Shown here: piece after piece, positions 33,757 through 40,882 of the stretch
How the letters are laid out: every line of letters begins with the position of its first letter
Position numbering within the stretch: position 1 is the stretch's first letter
Source: Phycisphaerales bacterium
GTDB lineage: Bacteria > Planctomycetota > Phycisphaerae > UBA1845
Length of the DNA stretch: 64,000 nucleotides
Direction of reading: 5' to 3'
Assembly: GCA_020353195.1 (NCBI GenBank)
Contig: CP070691.1
Location: 2,073,861 to 2,137,860 of the forward strand
Notes under the pieces: model-generated
What the model was told of the DNA's origin: nothing
The model's input: only the letters and a program-made list of their open reading frames with translations
Databases searched by the model: none
Translations under genes and position numbers: made by a program

Positions 33757-35013
33757 TCAGTACGCCCGAGTCAAGTGCATACCGGGGTAGTAGAATTTCA
33801 GGATCTGCCCTGCTTGGCGACCCAATAGTGCCTGACCCTCCATGCCCCACTGACACAGCCCCACCCCGTGACCGAACCCCTTGCCGTGTGTGAACTGGAT
33901 GTGGCTTGGGCCGTTCACGATCTCACAGTCGCTGCTACGCATGACCCGGGCTCCCGCCGCGAGGCGAAACTGCTCGGCTCTGAGCGTTTTCTGCCGTCCG
34001 TTCGTGCCGATCACACGAATCCGGGCAGGGCGCCCTGATTTGGCGCGGCTGGCGACCTCGATCCGGTCCACCGTGCCGATCGATCGGGCTGACGGAAACC
34101 GGCGCGCCAGCCGCCGCGTCAACTCGGCCTTGCTGACGGACGCCGGGCCCCATCGGTAGGCGCTGGTGCGCCGTTGGGCGATCCGGCAGTAGTTGCACTG
34201 CACGCCGCCCGCCAGTGGCGTGATATCCTCGACATCCAGCATGTCGGAGACCGCCTGCGTCCTGCCCCCGCAGGCCGACGAGTAGTACGTGCAGAAAATC
34301 CGCTCGCCCTGCGGCGACGTCCAGGTGCAGACGATGCCGCGCGTATGAACGACGGCATCGTAGGCTTTCCTCGCCGCCGGTCCGGTGGGTATGCCCCCAT
34401 AGACCTGGGACGCCTCTGTGGCCCGAACGTCATAGGCGCGGTGCGCGTTGGTGGCCATCTGCCACAGGGCATAGGTCCGAGCGGCGACGGCCTGGGCACG
34501 GTATGTTTCAATCTGGAAGTCCGCGTACAGCTCCCGCGCCAGCACGCCCGCCACGTATCGCTCGATGTCCACGACGTTGATGACGTTCATCGTCGTGGCC
34601 GTGCGGCGGGGGCAACGGATGAACCCGGCGTAGGCGATGGGGCTGCTCCACTTTCCCCCCTCGGGCCGAGAGATCAGGATCCGGGTGCCCTCTTCGGGGA
34701 CGATGTCGATCGTCCCCGCCGTCCAGCGGCGGTCCCCCACTGTGAAGTCGCCGGTCGAACGGCTCACCTTGGACCATGGCAGTTCGCTGCCTTTGCCCAG
34801 CACGCCTGTCGCGGGGTTGCGCACGACGTAAGGCCCGTCGATCCGGACCTGAAACTCGTTGACTTGGCTGAGGATCAGGACCCGGATGTTCCGGGACCTC
34901 ATGCCCACGTGAACCTGGCGGGGAACCTGCGCAGGACGTTCGGCGCGCTCGCGGCACGCGGGCCAAGCGCCCAGGACGCACACAAGCAGGGCGAGCATGA
35001 AGCGTCGAATCAT
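33757..35013 (-). CDS. SpoIID/LytB-domain lipoprotein
   Basis: A 418-residue protein. The signal peptide MIRRFMLALLVCVLGAWPAC ends in a plausible lipobox cysteine (C20). A SpoIID domain follows: VNVVDIERYVAGVLARE, YRAQAVAARTYAL, TEASQVYGG, then ACGGRTQ and, close to the end, FTHGKGFGHGVGLCQWGMEGQA. SpoIID cleaves stem-peptide-free glycan strands of peptidoglycan during spore formation, and LytB/SpoIID homologues elsewhere act on cell-wall glycan or enhance amidases. In a Gram-negative, probably non-sporulating organism it would act in the periplasm on peptidoglycan or a related glycan. The 72-base gap to the TPR-alphaCTD gene, same strand, allows co-transcription. Confidence 0.85.
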   Translation of the reverse strand: MIRRFMLALLVCVLGAWPACRERAERPAQVPRQVHVGMRSRNIRVLILSQVNEFQVRIDGPYVVRNPATGVLGKGSELPWSKVSRSTGDFTVGDRRWTAGTIDIVPEEGTRILISRPEGGKWSSPIAYAGFIRCPRRTATTMNVINVVDIERYVAGVLARELYADFQIETYRAQAVAARTYALWQMATNAHRAYDVRATEASQVYGGIPTGPAARKAYDAVVHTRGIVCTWTSPQGERIFCTYYSSACGGRTQAVSDMLDVEDITPLAGGVQCNYCRIAQRRTSAYRWGPASVSKAELTRRLARRFPSARSIGTVDRIEVASRAKSGRPARIRVIGTNGRQKTLRAEQFRLAAGARVMRSSDCEIVNGPSHIQFTHGKGFGHGVGLCQWGMEGQALLGRQAGQILKFYYPGMHLTRAY

Positions 35014-35084
35014 CGCCGGACGGTCCCTCCTTGCTCTCCGGCGACGACCGACTCGAGGGCGCCCGCCACCGGGACCGGCGGCGG

Positions 35085-36056
35085 CTACTTGGACGCTGTG
35101 CGGAGCGCCAGGCCGAGTTCAGACATCCGCCGCTTGATCTCGTTCAATGAGGTTTGTCCGAAGTTCTTGATGGACAACAGCTCCTGCTCCGACCGCGACG
35201 CGAGCTCTCCCAGCGTGGTGATTCCCAGCCGCTGCAGGCACTTCCTCGATCGGGCCGACAGCTCCAGCTCCGTAACGGACCGGCTGAGGGTGTCGGGATC
35301 ACCGGTGCTCGCCGCCGGTTTCGGCAGCTTCAGCAACTCGCCCTGCGGCTCTTCCAGGAGTTGCCCGAGCCGCAGCCGCTTCTGCTTGAGCATGAGCTTG
35401 ATCTCGTTCAGCGACGTTTCGCCGAAGTTCTTGTAGGCCAGCAGCTCGGGCTCCGTGATCTTCAGCAGATCACCCAGCGTATGGATGTTCATCTGCTTCA
35501 GGCAGTTCCGGCTGCGGACGCTGAGCTCGAAGTCGCTGACCGGTGTATCGAGCACCGCGTTATGTTCCTTGCGGGCCCGTTCCATCTCCTCGTCGTAGTA
35601 CATGTCCTGGGCGGACTGGATATCACGCAGAAACAGCCGGGCCCGTGCGTGGTTCGGGTATTCCGCCAGCACACGCTCGAGGCAGGCTTCGGCGCCCGCG
35701 TATTCGCCGTCATCTTCGTACAGGACCGCCAGGTTGATCAGTGCATTGACCGGTGCAGGCGTCTCCCTGGTGCACTCCTCGTACAACTCGATGGCTCGCT
35801 CGGCGTCACCGCGAAGGTCGAGCAGGTACGCCAAGCGGAACTTCGCCGTGGCATGGCTGCAATCGATCTCGAGGGATTCCTCGTACAGGTCGACAGCCTT
35901 CTCGAACTCGTGGGCCTTCTCGGCCAGCAGCGCCTTGAGATAGAGTTCTTCGGCCCGGTCCTCGTCCGTGATGGCGGCCTGGTCGAGCCGCTTGGCTGCC
36001 TCGTCCAGCTCCCCCGTCTCGATCAACGTCGCCACCTCGTTCAAATCGCTGTTCAT
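35085..36056 (-). CDS. TPR protein with two RNA-polymerase alpha-CTD modules
   Basis: A 323-residue protein. Residues 5-150 are about four TPR repeats. Residues 170-230 and 258-318 are two copies of the RNA polymerase alpha C-terminal domain: DFELSVRSRNCLKQM ... TLGDLL ... NFGETSLNEIK, and the similar ELELSARSRKCLQRL ... TLGEL ... NFGQTSLNEIK. In E. coli alpha the equivalent VRSANCL contains the arginine (R265) that contacts UP-element DNA; the arginine is kept in both copies, the asparagine only in the first. The rest of alpha is missing, so this is a DNA- or activator-binding scaffold rather than a polymerase subunit. GAGGCGAG lies before the ATG. Confidence 0.9.
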   Translation of the reverse strand: MNSDLNEVATLIETGELDEAAKRLDQAAITDEDRAEELYLKALLAEKAHEFEKAVDLYEESLEIDCSHATAKFRLAYLLDLRGDAERAIELYEECTRETPAPVNALINLAVLYEDDGEYAGAEACLERVLAEYPNHARARLFLRDIQSAQDMYYDEEMERARKEHNAVLDTPVSDFELSVRSRNCLKQMNIHTLGDLLKITEPELLAYKNFGETSLNEIKLMLKQKRLRLGQLLEEPQGELLKLPKPAASTGDPDTLSRSVTELELSARSRKCLQRLGITTLGELASRSEQELLSIKNFGQTSLNEIKRRMSELGLALRTASK

Positions 36057-36616
36057 CAGCTCGCCTCAAGAACGTTCAACACCCCGTCGAGCCCGGGGAT
36101 CGCGGCGCAACGGCGCCGATGCACTCAACCGTTTATCGGATAGCCCGTGATTCGGGGTTTAAGCCAACACACCGCTCGCTTCCCGTCCGGCACGCATGAA
36201 GAGGTCGATACCCCGGGCAGCCCGATACCCAACCGGAACAAAGCGCTGCCCCTGACCGCCGTCCGGCCCGGCTGCACTGTTGGCAGCCGCGTAGAATACG
36301 CACTCGGCACGTGCGTCGCAACCCCCCCGCGCCCGGCGACACAGGGCCGCTAACCGGCATCTGGGGGCAGCGCCGGGCAAGCGTCCGGCTGTTGTCCCCG
36401 GGCGAGAACCTCACCGGCGCCGGCGCCCGGTCCACGCGGTGTGTCCGAAATCGGATCACCGGCGGGTCGCCCCCTGCCGCCATGGTCATCACACCCGTCG
36501 GCCCGCCGGGCCTGGCGATGGCGCCGCCGATACCGCCGGAGGCCGGGGTTGCAATCCTCGCCCCCTCAGCTAAAATTGACCCTTTGTGTGTTTGCTCAGG
36601 ACGTGAGGCTGCTGCT
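36057..36616. other. Divergent intergenic region before rpmI
   Basis: About 560 bases. No gene is convincing; infC, which often precedes rpmI-rplT, is absent. The last 70 bases contain the rpmI promoter. No recognisable L20-binding leader or riboswitch was identified, though the first 490 bases are otherwise unexplained. Confidence 0.45.
36549..36576 (+). promoter_or_regulatory. Promoter of rpmI-rplT
   Basis: TTGCAA (36549-36554) and TAAAAT (36571-36576) are separated by 16 bases, giving a leader of about 34 bases to the rpmI ATG. Confidence 0.5.
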
Positions 36617-36811
36617 ATGCCCAAAATGAAGACTCACAAGGGGATGAAGAGGCGGGTCAAGGTGACCGCTGGCGGGAAGGTCCGCTACAAGAAGTCCTTT
36701 GCCGGCCATCTGATGAGCGGCAAGAGCGGCGATCGGCGGCGCCGGCTGCGTCGGCCCGGTTTAATGACCGGCGTAATGGCGAAGAAAACCAAAGCGGCCA
36801 TCAACCAGTAA
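36617..36811 (+). CDS. rpmI: 50S ribosomal protein L35
   Basis: A 64-residue basic protein beginning MPKMKTHKGMKRRVKVT, with GKVRYKKSFAGHLMSGKS and a lysine/arginine-rich rest, the standard size and pattern of L35. It binds 23S rRNA in the large subunit. It is followed 33 bases later by rplT, the usual gene order. The frame continues upstream to 36311, but ATG 36617 matches the family start exactly. Confidence 0.95.
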   Translation: MPKMKTHKGMKRRVKVTAGGKVRYKKSFAGHLMSGKSGDRRRRLRRPGLMTGVMAKKTKAAINQ

Positions 36812-36844
36812 GGTCGCTACCGTTCCGGAAGGAGTTTGCAGGTC

Positions 36845-37213
36845 ATGCCACGGGTTCGATCTGGCGCCGCTCGACATCGACGGAAAGTGCGGGTGTTTCA
36901 CGAAGCCAAGGGCTACCGCGGGGCCCGCAGCAAGCTGTATCGGACGGCCAAAGAGGCCGTCACTCGCGCCGGCACTTTCGCATACCGGGATCGGCGGATC
37001 CGCAAGCGTGACTTTCGCGCCCTGTGGATCACGCGCCTGACTGCGGCCTGCGCGGAGAGGCGCATCCGCTACAGCCGGTTCATCTACGGCCTCAAAGCCG
37101 CGCGGGTCGTCCTGAACCGCAAGATGATGAGCGAAATCGCCATCGCGGATCCCAAGGGCTTCGACGCCATCGCCGCGCTCGCCAGCCAGCATTCGCCCGA
37201 AGACGGCGCCTGA
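36845..37213 (+). CDS. rplT: 50S ribosomal protein L20
   Basis: A 122-residue protein with the L20 signature PRVRSGAARHRRKV, KGYRGARSKLYRTAKEAV, AYRDRRIRKRDFRALWITR and YSRFIYGLKAA. It binds 23S rRNA early in large-subunit assembly and in some bacteria represses its own operon. The length is typical. GGAAGGAG precedes ATG 36845 by about 9 bases. It is co-transcribed with rpmI. Confidence 0.96.
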   Translation: MPRVRSGAARHRRKVRVFHEAKGYRGARSKLYRTAKEAVTRAGTFAYRDRRIRKRDFRALWITRLTAACAERRIRYSRFIYGLKAARVVLNRKMMSEIAIADPKGFDAIAALASQHSPEDGA

Positions 37214-37300
37214 CGCTTCGATACGCCGCCAGAAAACGGAGCAGTCGACTCCTCTGTAACAGGCATGGCTCCTCGCCCGCATGGCGAGGTGCCGCGCGTG

Positions 37301-38083
37301 ATGTTGACAAGATCATCAAACAGGGCGGCAAACGCCCCTCACGGCCGATGCCGCAGCCCTCAAGGCAAGCCCGCGTTCACCTTGGCCGAATTGCTGGCGG
37401 TCGCGGGGGCTGTCATGCTTGCCGGCGCGGTCGCGTGGCCGGCGGCTGACGCCCTACGCAGGCAAGGGAGCAAGCAGGCGCAGTGCATGGCCAACCTGCG
37501 CACCATCGGCGCCGCTCTGTTTGCCTACGCCGACGACAATAATCGAGAGCTGCCGGGCTATGCGACAATGGGGCGTCACGCGTTCCGGATCGCCCCGGGG
37601 CGAAGACTTGACGACGCGAGCCCGCAGGAGGCCTGGGGCGTGCAGGCCGTCCTGGAATCAGGGCACGCCCCCCCGGTCTATCCGAATGGGCTCGCGTACT
37701 ACACCGAGACCGTCCCGCCGGTCTATCTCGGCGGGAACAGCGAGGCGTGGATCTGTCCCTCGAATCCCGGGCCCGCCCTGACGCCGGGTGCCTGGGCGGA
37801 CTATGCCAGTACCTACGCGTACCGCACCACTTCGACGGGTACGTACAACCTGGACGAGCTGGCTCAGGATAAGGGCAAACGGGCGAATCCTCTCGTCTGG
37901 GATAACTACGCCTGGTATCCGGGCTTCCCGGCTATTGACGGGCCGTTCGGCCCGGATTTCGTCGTGCCGGCGGATCAGCGTCAGGCGCCGCATCATGTCG
38001 GTAATCGAGAGTTCTGGATTGAGTACGCAGCCAGCGGGCATTGCGTCAAGCGTTCGTGGACGAATCCAGAGCCCGCGCAGTGA
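37301..38083 (+). CDS. Type II pseudopilin-like protein
   Basis: A 260-residue protein. A prepilin-type signal, AFTLAELLAV, begins near residue 25; the hydrophobic helix follows (VAGAVMLAGAVAWPAADALRR) with a conserved Glu at mature position 5. The mature domain contains NLRTIGAALFAYADDNN, cysteines (WICPSN, HCVKRSW) and many aromatics. Planctomycetes encode many such proteins, whose pilin-like start is processed by a prepilin peptidase; individual roles are unknown. ATG 37301 follows GAGGTG at the right distance, rather than ATG 37265. It lies 88 bases after rplT and could be co-transcribed. Confidence 0.75.
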   Translation: MLTRSSNRAANAPHGRCRSPQGKPAFTLAELLAVAGAVMLAGAVAWPAADALRRQGSKQAQCMANLRTIGAALFAYADDNNRELPGYATMGRHAFRIAPGRRLDDASPQEAWGVQAVLESGHAPPVYPNGLAYYTETVPPVYLGGNSEAWICPSNPGPALTPGAWADYASTYAYRTTSTGTYNLDELAQDKGKRANPLVWDNYAWYPGFPAIDGPFGPDFVVPADQRQAPHHVGNREFWIEYAASGHCVKRSWTNPEPAQ

Positions 38084-38113
38084 TTCCCCTTCAACACGGC
38101 TGCCGAAGAGAAG

Positions 38114-38707
38114 CTACGGCCCCTCTGCGTTGCCGGAGAAGTCGACGTCCGGTACGGCTTTGGCGGCCTCTTCGACCTGGAAGTACTCCGCCTTTTCCAC
38201 GCCTGCCAGGCTCGCGTAGAAGCGCCCCGCCAGCTTGCGGGTGAAGGCATTGAGTTCCTTGACCTTGTCGTTGTACCGCTTCCGCTCGGTTGAAACTCGA
38301 CTCTCCGTGCCCGCAATCTCGTCTTGCAGTTTCAGGAACGACTCGTTGGACTTGAGCTCGGGGTACGCCTCGCGCATCATCAGCAGGCGCGACAACGCCG
38401 ACTCGAACGAACCGGCGGCGGCGGCTTTCTCCCTGACCGTCTTGGCCTGGAAGTAGGCCTCCCGCGATTTGGCGATGCCCAGGAAGATCTCCTGCTCCTG
38501 CCCGGCTACGCCCTTGACCGTCTCGACCAGATTGGGGATCAGGTCGAACCGGCGCTGAAGCTGGTTCTCCACCTGCGCCCATTGGCCGCTCACCTCTTCG
38601 TCCAGCGTGACGGCTTTGTTATATCCACTGTACACGCACCCGCCGACGAGGATGGCCGCGATGACGAACGCCGCAATAACCGCCAATAGAGCTTTGACTA
38701 CGTTCAT
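38114..38707 (-). CDS. lemA: LemA family protein
   Basis: A 197-residue protein with an N-terminal membrane helix (residues 5-24) and the LemA text YNKAVTLDEEVSGQWAQVENQLQRRFDLIPNLVETVKG followed by a helical core, ending near AKAVPDVDFSG. The function of LemA proteins is unclear; they sit in the membrane with the helical domain outside and are often beside TPM-domain genes, as here (95 bases apart on the same strand). GAGGGA precedes ATG 38707, excluding the longer frame up to 38866. Confidence 0.92.
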   Translation of the reverse strand: MNVVKALLAVIAAFVIAAILVGGCVYSGYNKAVTLDEEVSGQWAQVENQLQRRFDLIPNLVETVKGVAGQEQEIFLGIAKSREAYFQAKTVREKAAAAGSFESALSRLLMMREAYPELKSNESFLKLQDEIAGTESRVSTERKRYNDKVKELNAFTRKLAGRFYASLAGVEKAEYFQVEEAAKAVPDVDFSGNAEGP

Positions 38708-38801
38708 GGTTGTCCCTCGCGTATTCGTTGAGACCCTTGCCGCGCACGGCTTGAACAACCGCTCTGCTGCGGCAATACCTGCTCGCCAAGCGGGACGCCG
38801 G

Positions 38802-39626
38802 TCACCAGCTTCCGCCGGCACCCCCGCCCCCGAAGCCGCCGCCCCCGCCGAACGATCCGCCCCCAAATCCTCCCCCGAACCCGCCGCCGAACCCTCCGCC
38901 TCCCCACGATGAGCGGCCGCCGCCCATCATGTGGCCGAACAGGCTGCCCAGCAACAAGCCGTGGAACAGACCGCCTCCACCCCACCGCCCGTAGTGTCGC
39001 CGGCGCCGGCTCAGTGAGGAGAGCAGAATCACGATAAAGAGGATCGGAAGGAGACCGCCGCACGGCGCCACCTTCCTCGCCGTGAGGCGCCGGCTGGAGA
39101 ACCGATACTGCGGGATACCCGCCAACTGCACGCCGGCGTCATCTGCAATCTTGCCGGCGATCATCACCGTGCCTTTGTAAAGACCCTCGGAGAATCGGCC
39201 TTGCTTGAAGTTCGGTACGAAGACCTGGCGGCGGAGCGTCCCGCACCACCCGTCCGGCATCACGCCTTCCAGCCCGTACCCGACCTGAATGTGGTCCTTC
39301 CGCTCCTTCATCGCCACCATGATCAAGACACCGTTGTCCTTGCCCTTTTGGCCGAGTTTCCACAACTCGGCGTGACGGAGGCTGAAGCTGAACCGATCCT
39401 CGCCGTCCATCGTTTGCACGGTGAGGATCTTCACTTGCGCCGTCGTCTTCTGCTCCAACTCGCGAAGCCAGGCTTCCAATCGGGCTTCCACGCCGGCGTC
39501 GATGATGCCCGCCCGGTCCACCACGTACGTACCCGGGTCCGGGATCGTCACCTCCCCCCTTGCCGCCCCGGGAACAGCCAGGAGGGCGACGACAAGCGCC
39601 GATCCGGCGGCCCACGTGCTCCGCAT
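38802..39626 (-). CDS. TPM-domain (YgcG-like) membrane protein with Gly-rich tail
   Basis: A 274-residue protein. A signal peptide (residues 1-24, ending AARGE) precedes a TPM domain at 28-175 (VVDRAGIIDAGVEARLEAWL ... DNGVLIMVAMKERKDHIQVGYGLEG). A membrane helix follows near 193-207, and the last 60 residues are glycine-rich with serine and phenylalanine (GGGFGGGFGG). TPM domains occur in photosystem II repair factor TLP18.3 and bacterial proteins of uncertain enzymatic role. The neighbouring lemA supports the YgcG-LemA pairing seen elsewhere. The ATG at 39626 is favoured because the signal peptide then lies at the N-terminus. Confidence 0.85.
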   Translation of the reverse strand: MRSTWAAGSALVVALLAVPGAARGEVTIPDPGTYVVDRAGIIDAGVEARLEAWLRELEQKTTAQVKILTVQTMDGEDRFSFSLRHAELWKLGQKGKDNGVLIMVAMKERKDHIQVGYGLEGVMPDGWCGTLRRQVFVPNFKQGRFSEGLYKGTVMIAGKIADDAGVQLAGIPQYRFSSRRLTARKVAPCGGLLPILFIVILLSSLSRRRRHYGRWGGGGLFHGLLLGSLFGHMMGGGRSSWGGGGFGGGFGGGFGGGSFGGGGGFGGGGAGGSW

Positions 39627-39768
39627 CGCCCGAGCCGCTCCACCGCGACGGGGCCCCCGACCCGAGCGGCACGTGGTCTCTGAGCGGGCGTGGAATCGGG
39701 TTACCAGCCGGTCAGACGCCGGCCTGACCTCCTGTCCCACGTTTGTCAGACGGGCTGTGCTTGCTGTC

Positions 39769-40494
39769 CTACCATGCATTGACGATAACGCTCAAAGCCG
39801 CGACGTCCTCATACAGGCGCTGAAACTCGGGCCAACTGTGCTCCGCTGTCGGGTCCAGCGCCGTTCGCAAGCCGTGCAACTTTCGATCCGTGACTGTCTC
39901 CACCGCGTCGACGACGGCCGCCGACGGTTTCGGCTTCTTGTCGCCCTTGAGCCACAGCATTCCCCGGAGCGTGCGCAGCAGCCCGGCGGCGACGTCGACC
40001 TCCAGCTCGCCAAGGATCCTGTCCCGCCCGGCGGCGGCCAACAGGCCCTGCCGTAGCCCGATCAGGATCGCCTTGATCTCGCGCTCGCATTGCAGCCGCA
40101 GATCGCTCTCGGCGAAGGTCAGCTCGACGAAGTGGTCCTGCCCGAACAAGGTCACGTGCTGCTGCTGGATCTCCAGCAGTTCCAGTGGGAACGTGTCAAG
40201 CGACTCGGCGATGTACTCCGGCGTCATGATCAGCGGCGCCGAAATCCGCTGCTTGCCGAGCTTCGCCCCGTGCTCCGCCAGTCGTTTGAGTACCTCCAGG
40301 TCCACCTCGCCCAGCACGAGCACGTTGCGGACCACGTGCCGGTCGGGATCGAACGACCCCGCCACGACAGCCCCGAACAGCGTAAGCGCCCGGGCGTTTG
40401 CACCGGCCAACTTCCGCACGAGCCCGGCGTATTCATGGATCGGGCCCCGCAGGAACTCGGGCACACGATCCATGCCGGCCGATTCTTCCGCCAT
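39769..40494 (-). CDS. Nucleotidyltransferase-like protein of unknown function
   Basis: A 241-residue protein. It contains LRGPIHEYAGLVRKLAGANARALTLFGAVV, with the serine of the usual GS motif of nucleotidyltransferases replaced by an alanine-rich FGAVVAGSF, and a VRNVLVLGEVDLEVLKRLAEH segment; the rest is helical. It resembles the uncharacterised nucleotidyltransferase-domain proteins of planctomycetes, but I see no intact catalytic motif. GGAGGAG precedes ATG 40494, a strong start. It is upstream of the TPM and lemA genes on the same strand, with a 142-base gap. Confidence 0.65.
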   Translation of the reverse strand: MAEESAGMDRVPEFLRGPIHEYAGLVRKLAGANARALTLFGAVVAGSFDPDRHVVRNVLVLGEVDLEVLKRLAEHGAKLGKQRISAPLIMTPEYIAESLDTFPLELLEIQQQHVTLFGQDHFVELTFAESDLRLQCEREIKAILIGLRQGLLAAAGRDRILGELEVDVAAGLLRTLRGMLWLKGDKKPKPSAAVVDAVETVTDRKLHGLRTALDPTAEHSWPEFQRLYEDVAALSVIVNAW

Positions 40495-40882
40495 GGGACT
40501 CCTCCGCGTTGCAGCTTCGTGCCGCCGGTCGTCGGCGGCCGTGGACACCATCGCGTGGACGTTGCCGCCGCGCTGCCATACCCTAGCCCGCCTCGCGGCG
40601 CGCAGCAAGTATAGAGCCGGTCGCCGATTGTAACGCTGCACGCCGGCGGCACCGGGAAAGACCGGACTACGCGCCGCTCGATGTGCCGCCAATAGGCCGG
40701 TTCGGCGGAGTGCCTGAGGCGGTGCCGAACCGGTTCACTTGGACCAGGGAAACCGGTATAGTGTGCGGTTCCGTTTGCCGATCCTGGCGGGCGCCGCAGG
40801 CCGGTGGATACGTTGGGCCGGCTCGCCGCGGTCGACAGGGTGTGTTCATGGTCGGATCACGCGTTTTTGCCGAGGAGACGCC
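40495..40882. other. Divergent intergenic region and ileS leader
   Basis: About 390 bases, with the ileS promoter near 40734-40762 and a leader of about 115 bases. The palindromic GAACCGGTTC (40727-40736) overlaps the -35. No T-box consensus was recognised in the leader. Confidence 0.4.
40734..40762 (+). promoter_or_regulatory. Probable promoter of ileS
   Basis: TTCACT (40734-40739) and TATAGT (40757-40762) with a 17-base spacer. The -35 has four matches to consensus, the -10 five. Confidence 0.45.

Noticed and set aside
40763-40882. T-box leader before ileS
   Set aside because: I could not find the T-box consensus or a terminator/antiterminator pair in the roughly 115-base leader.
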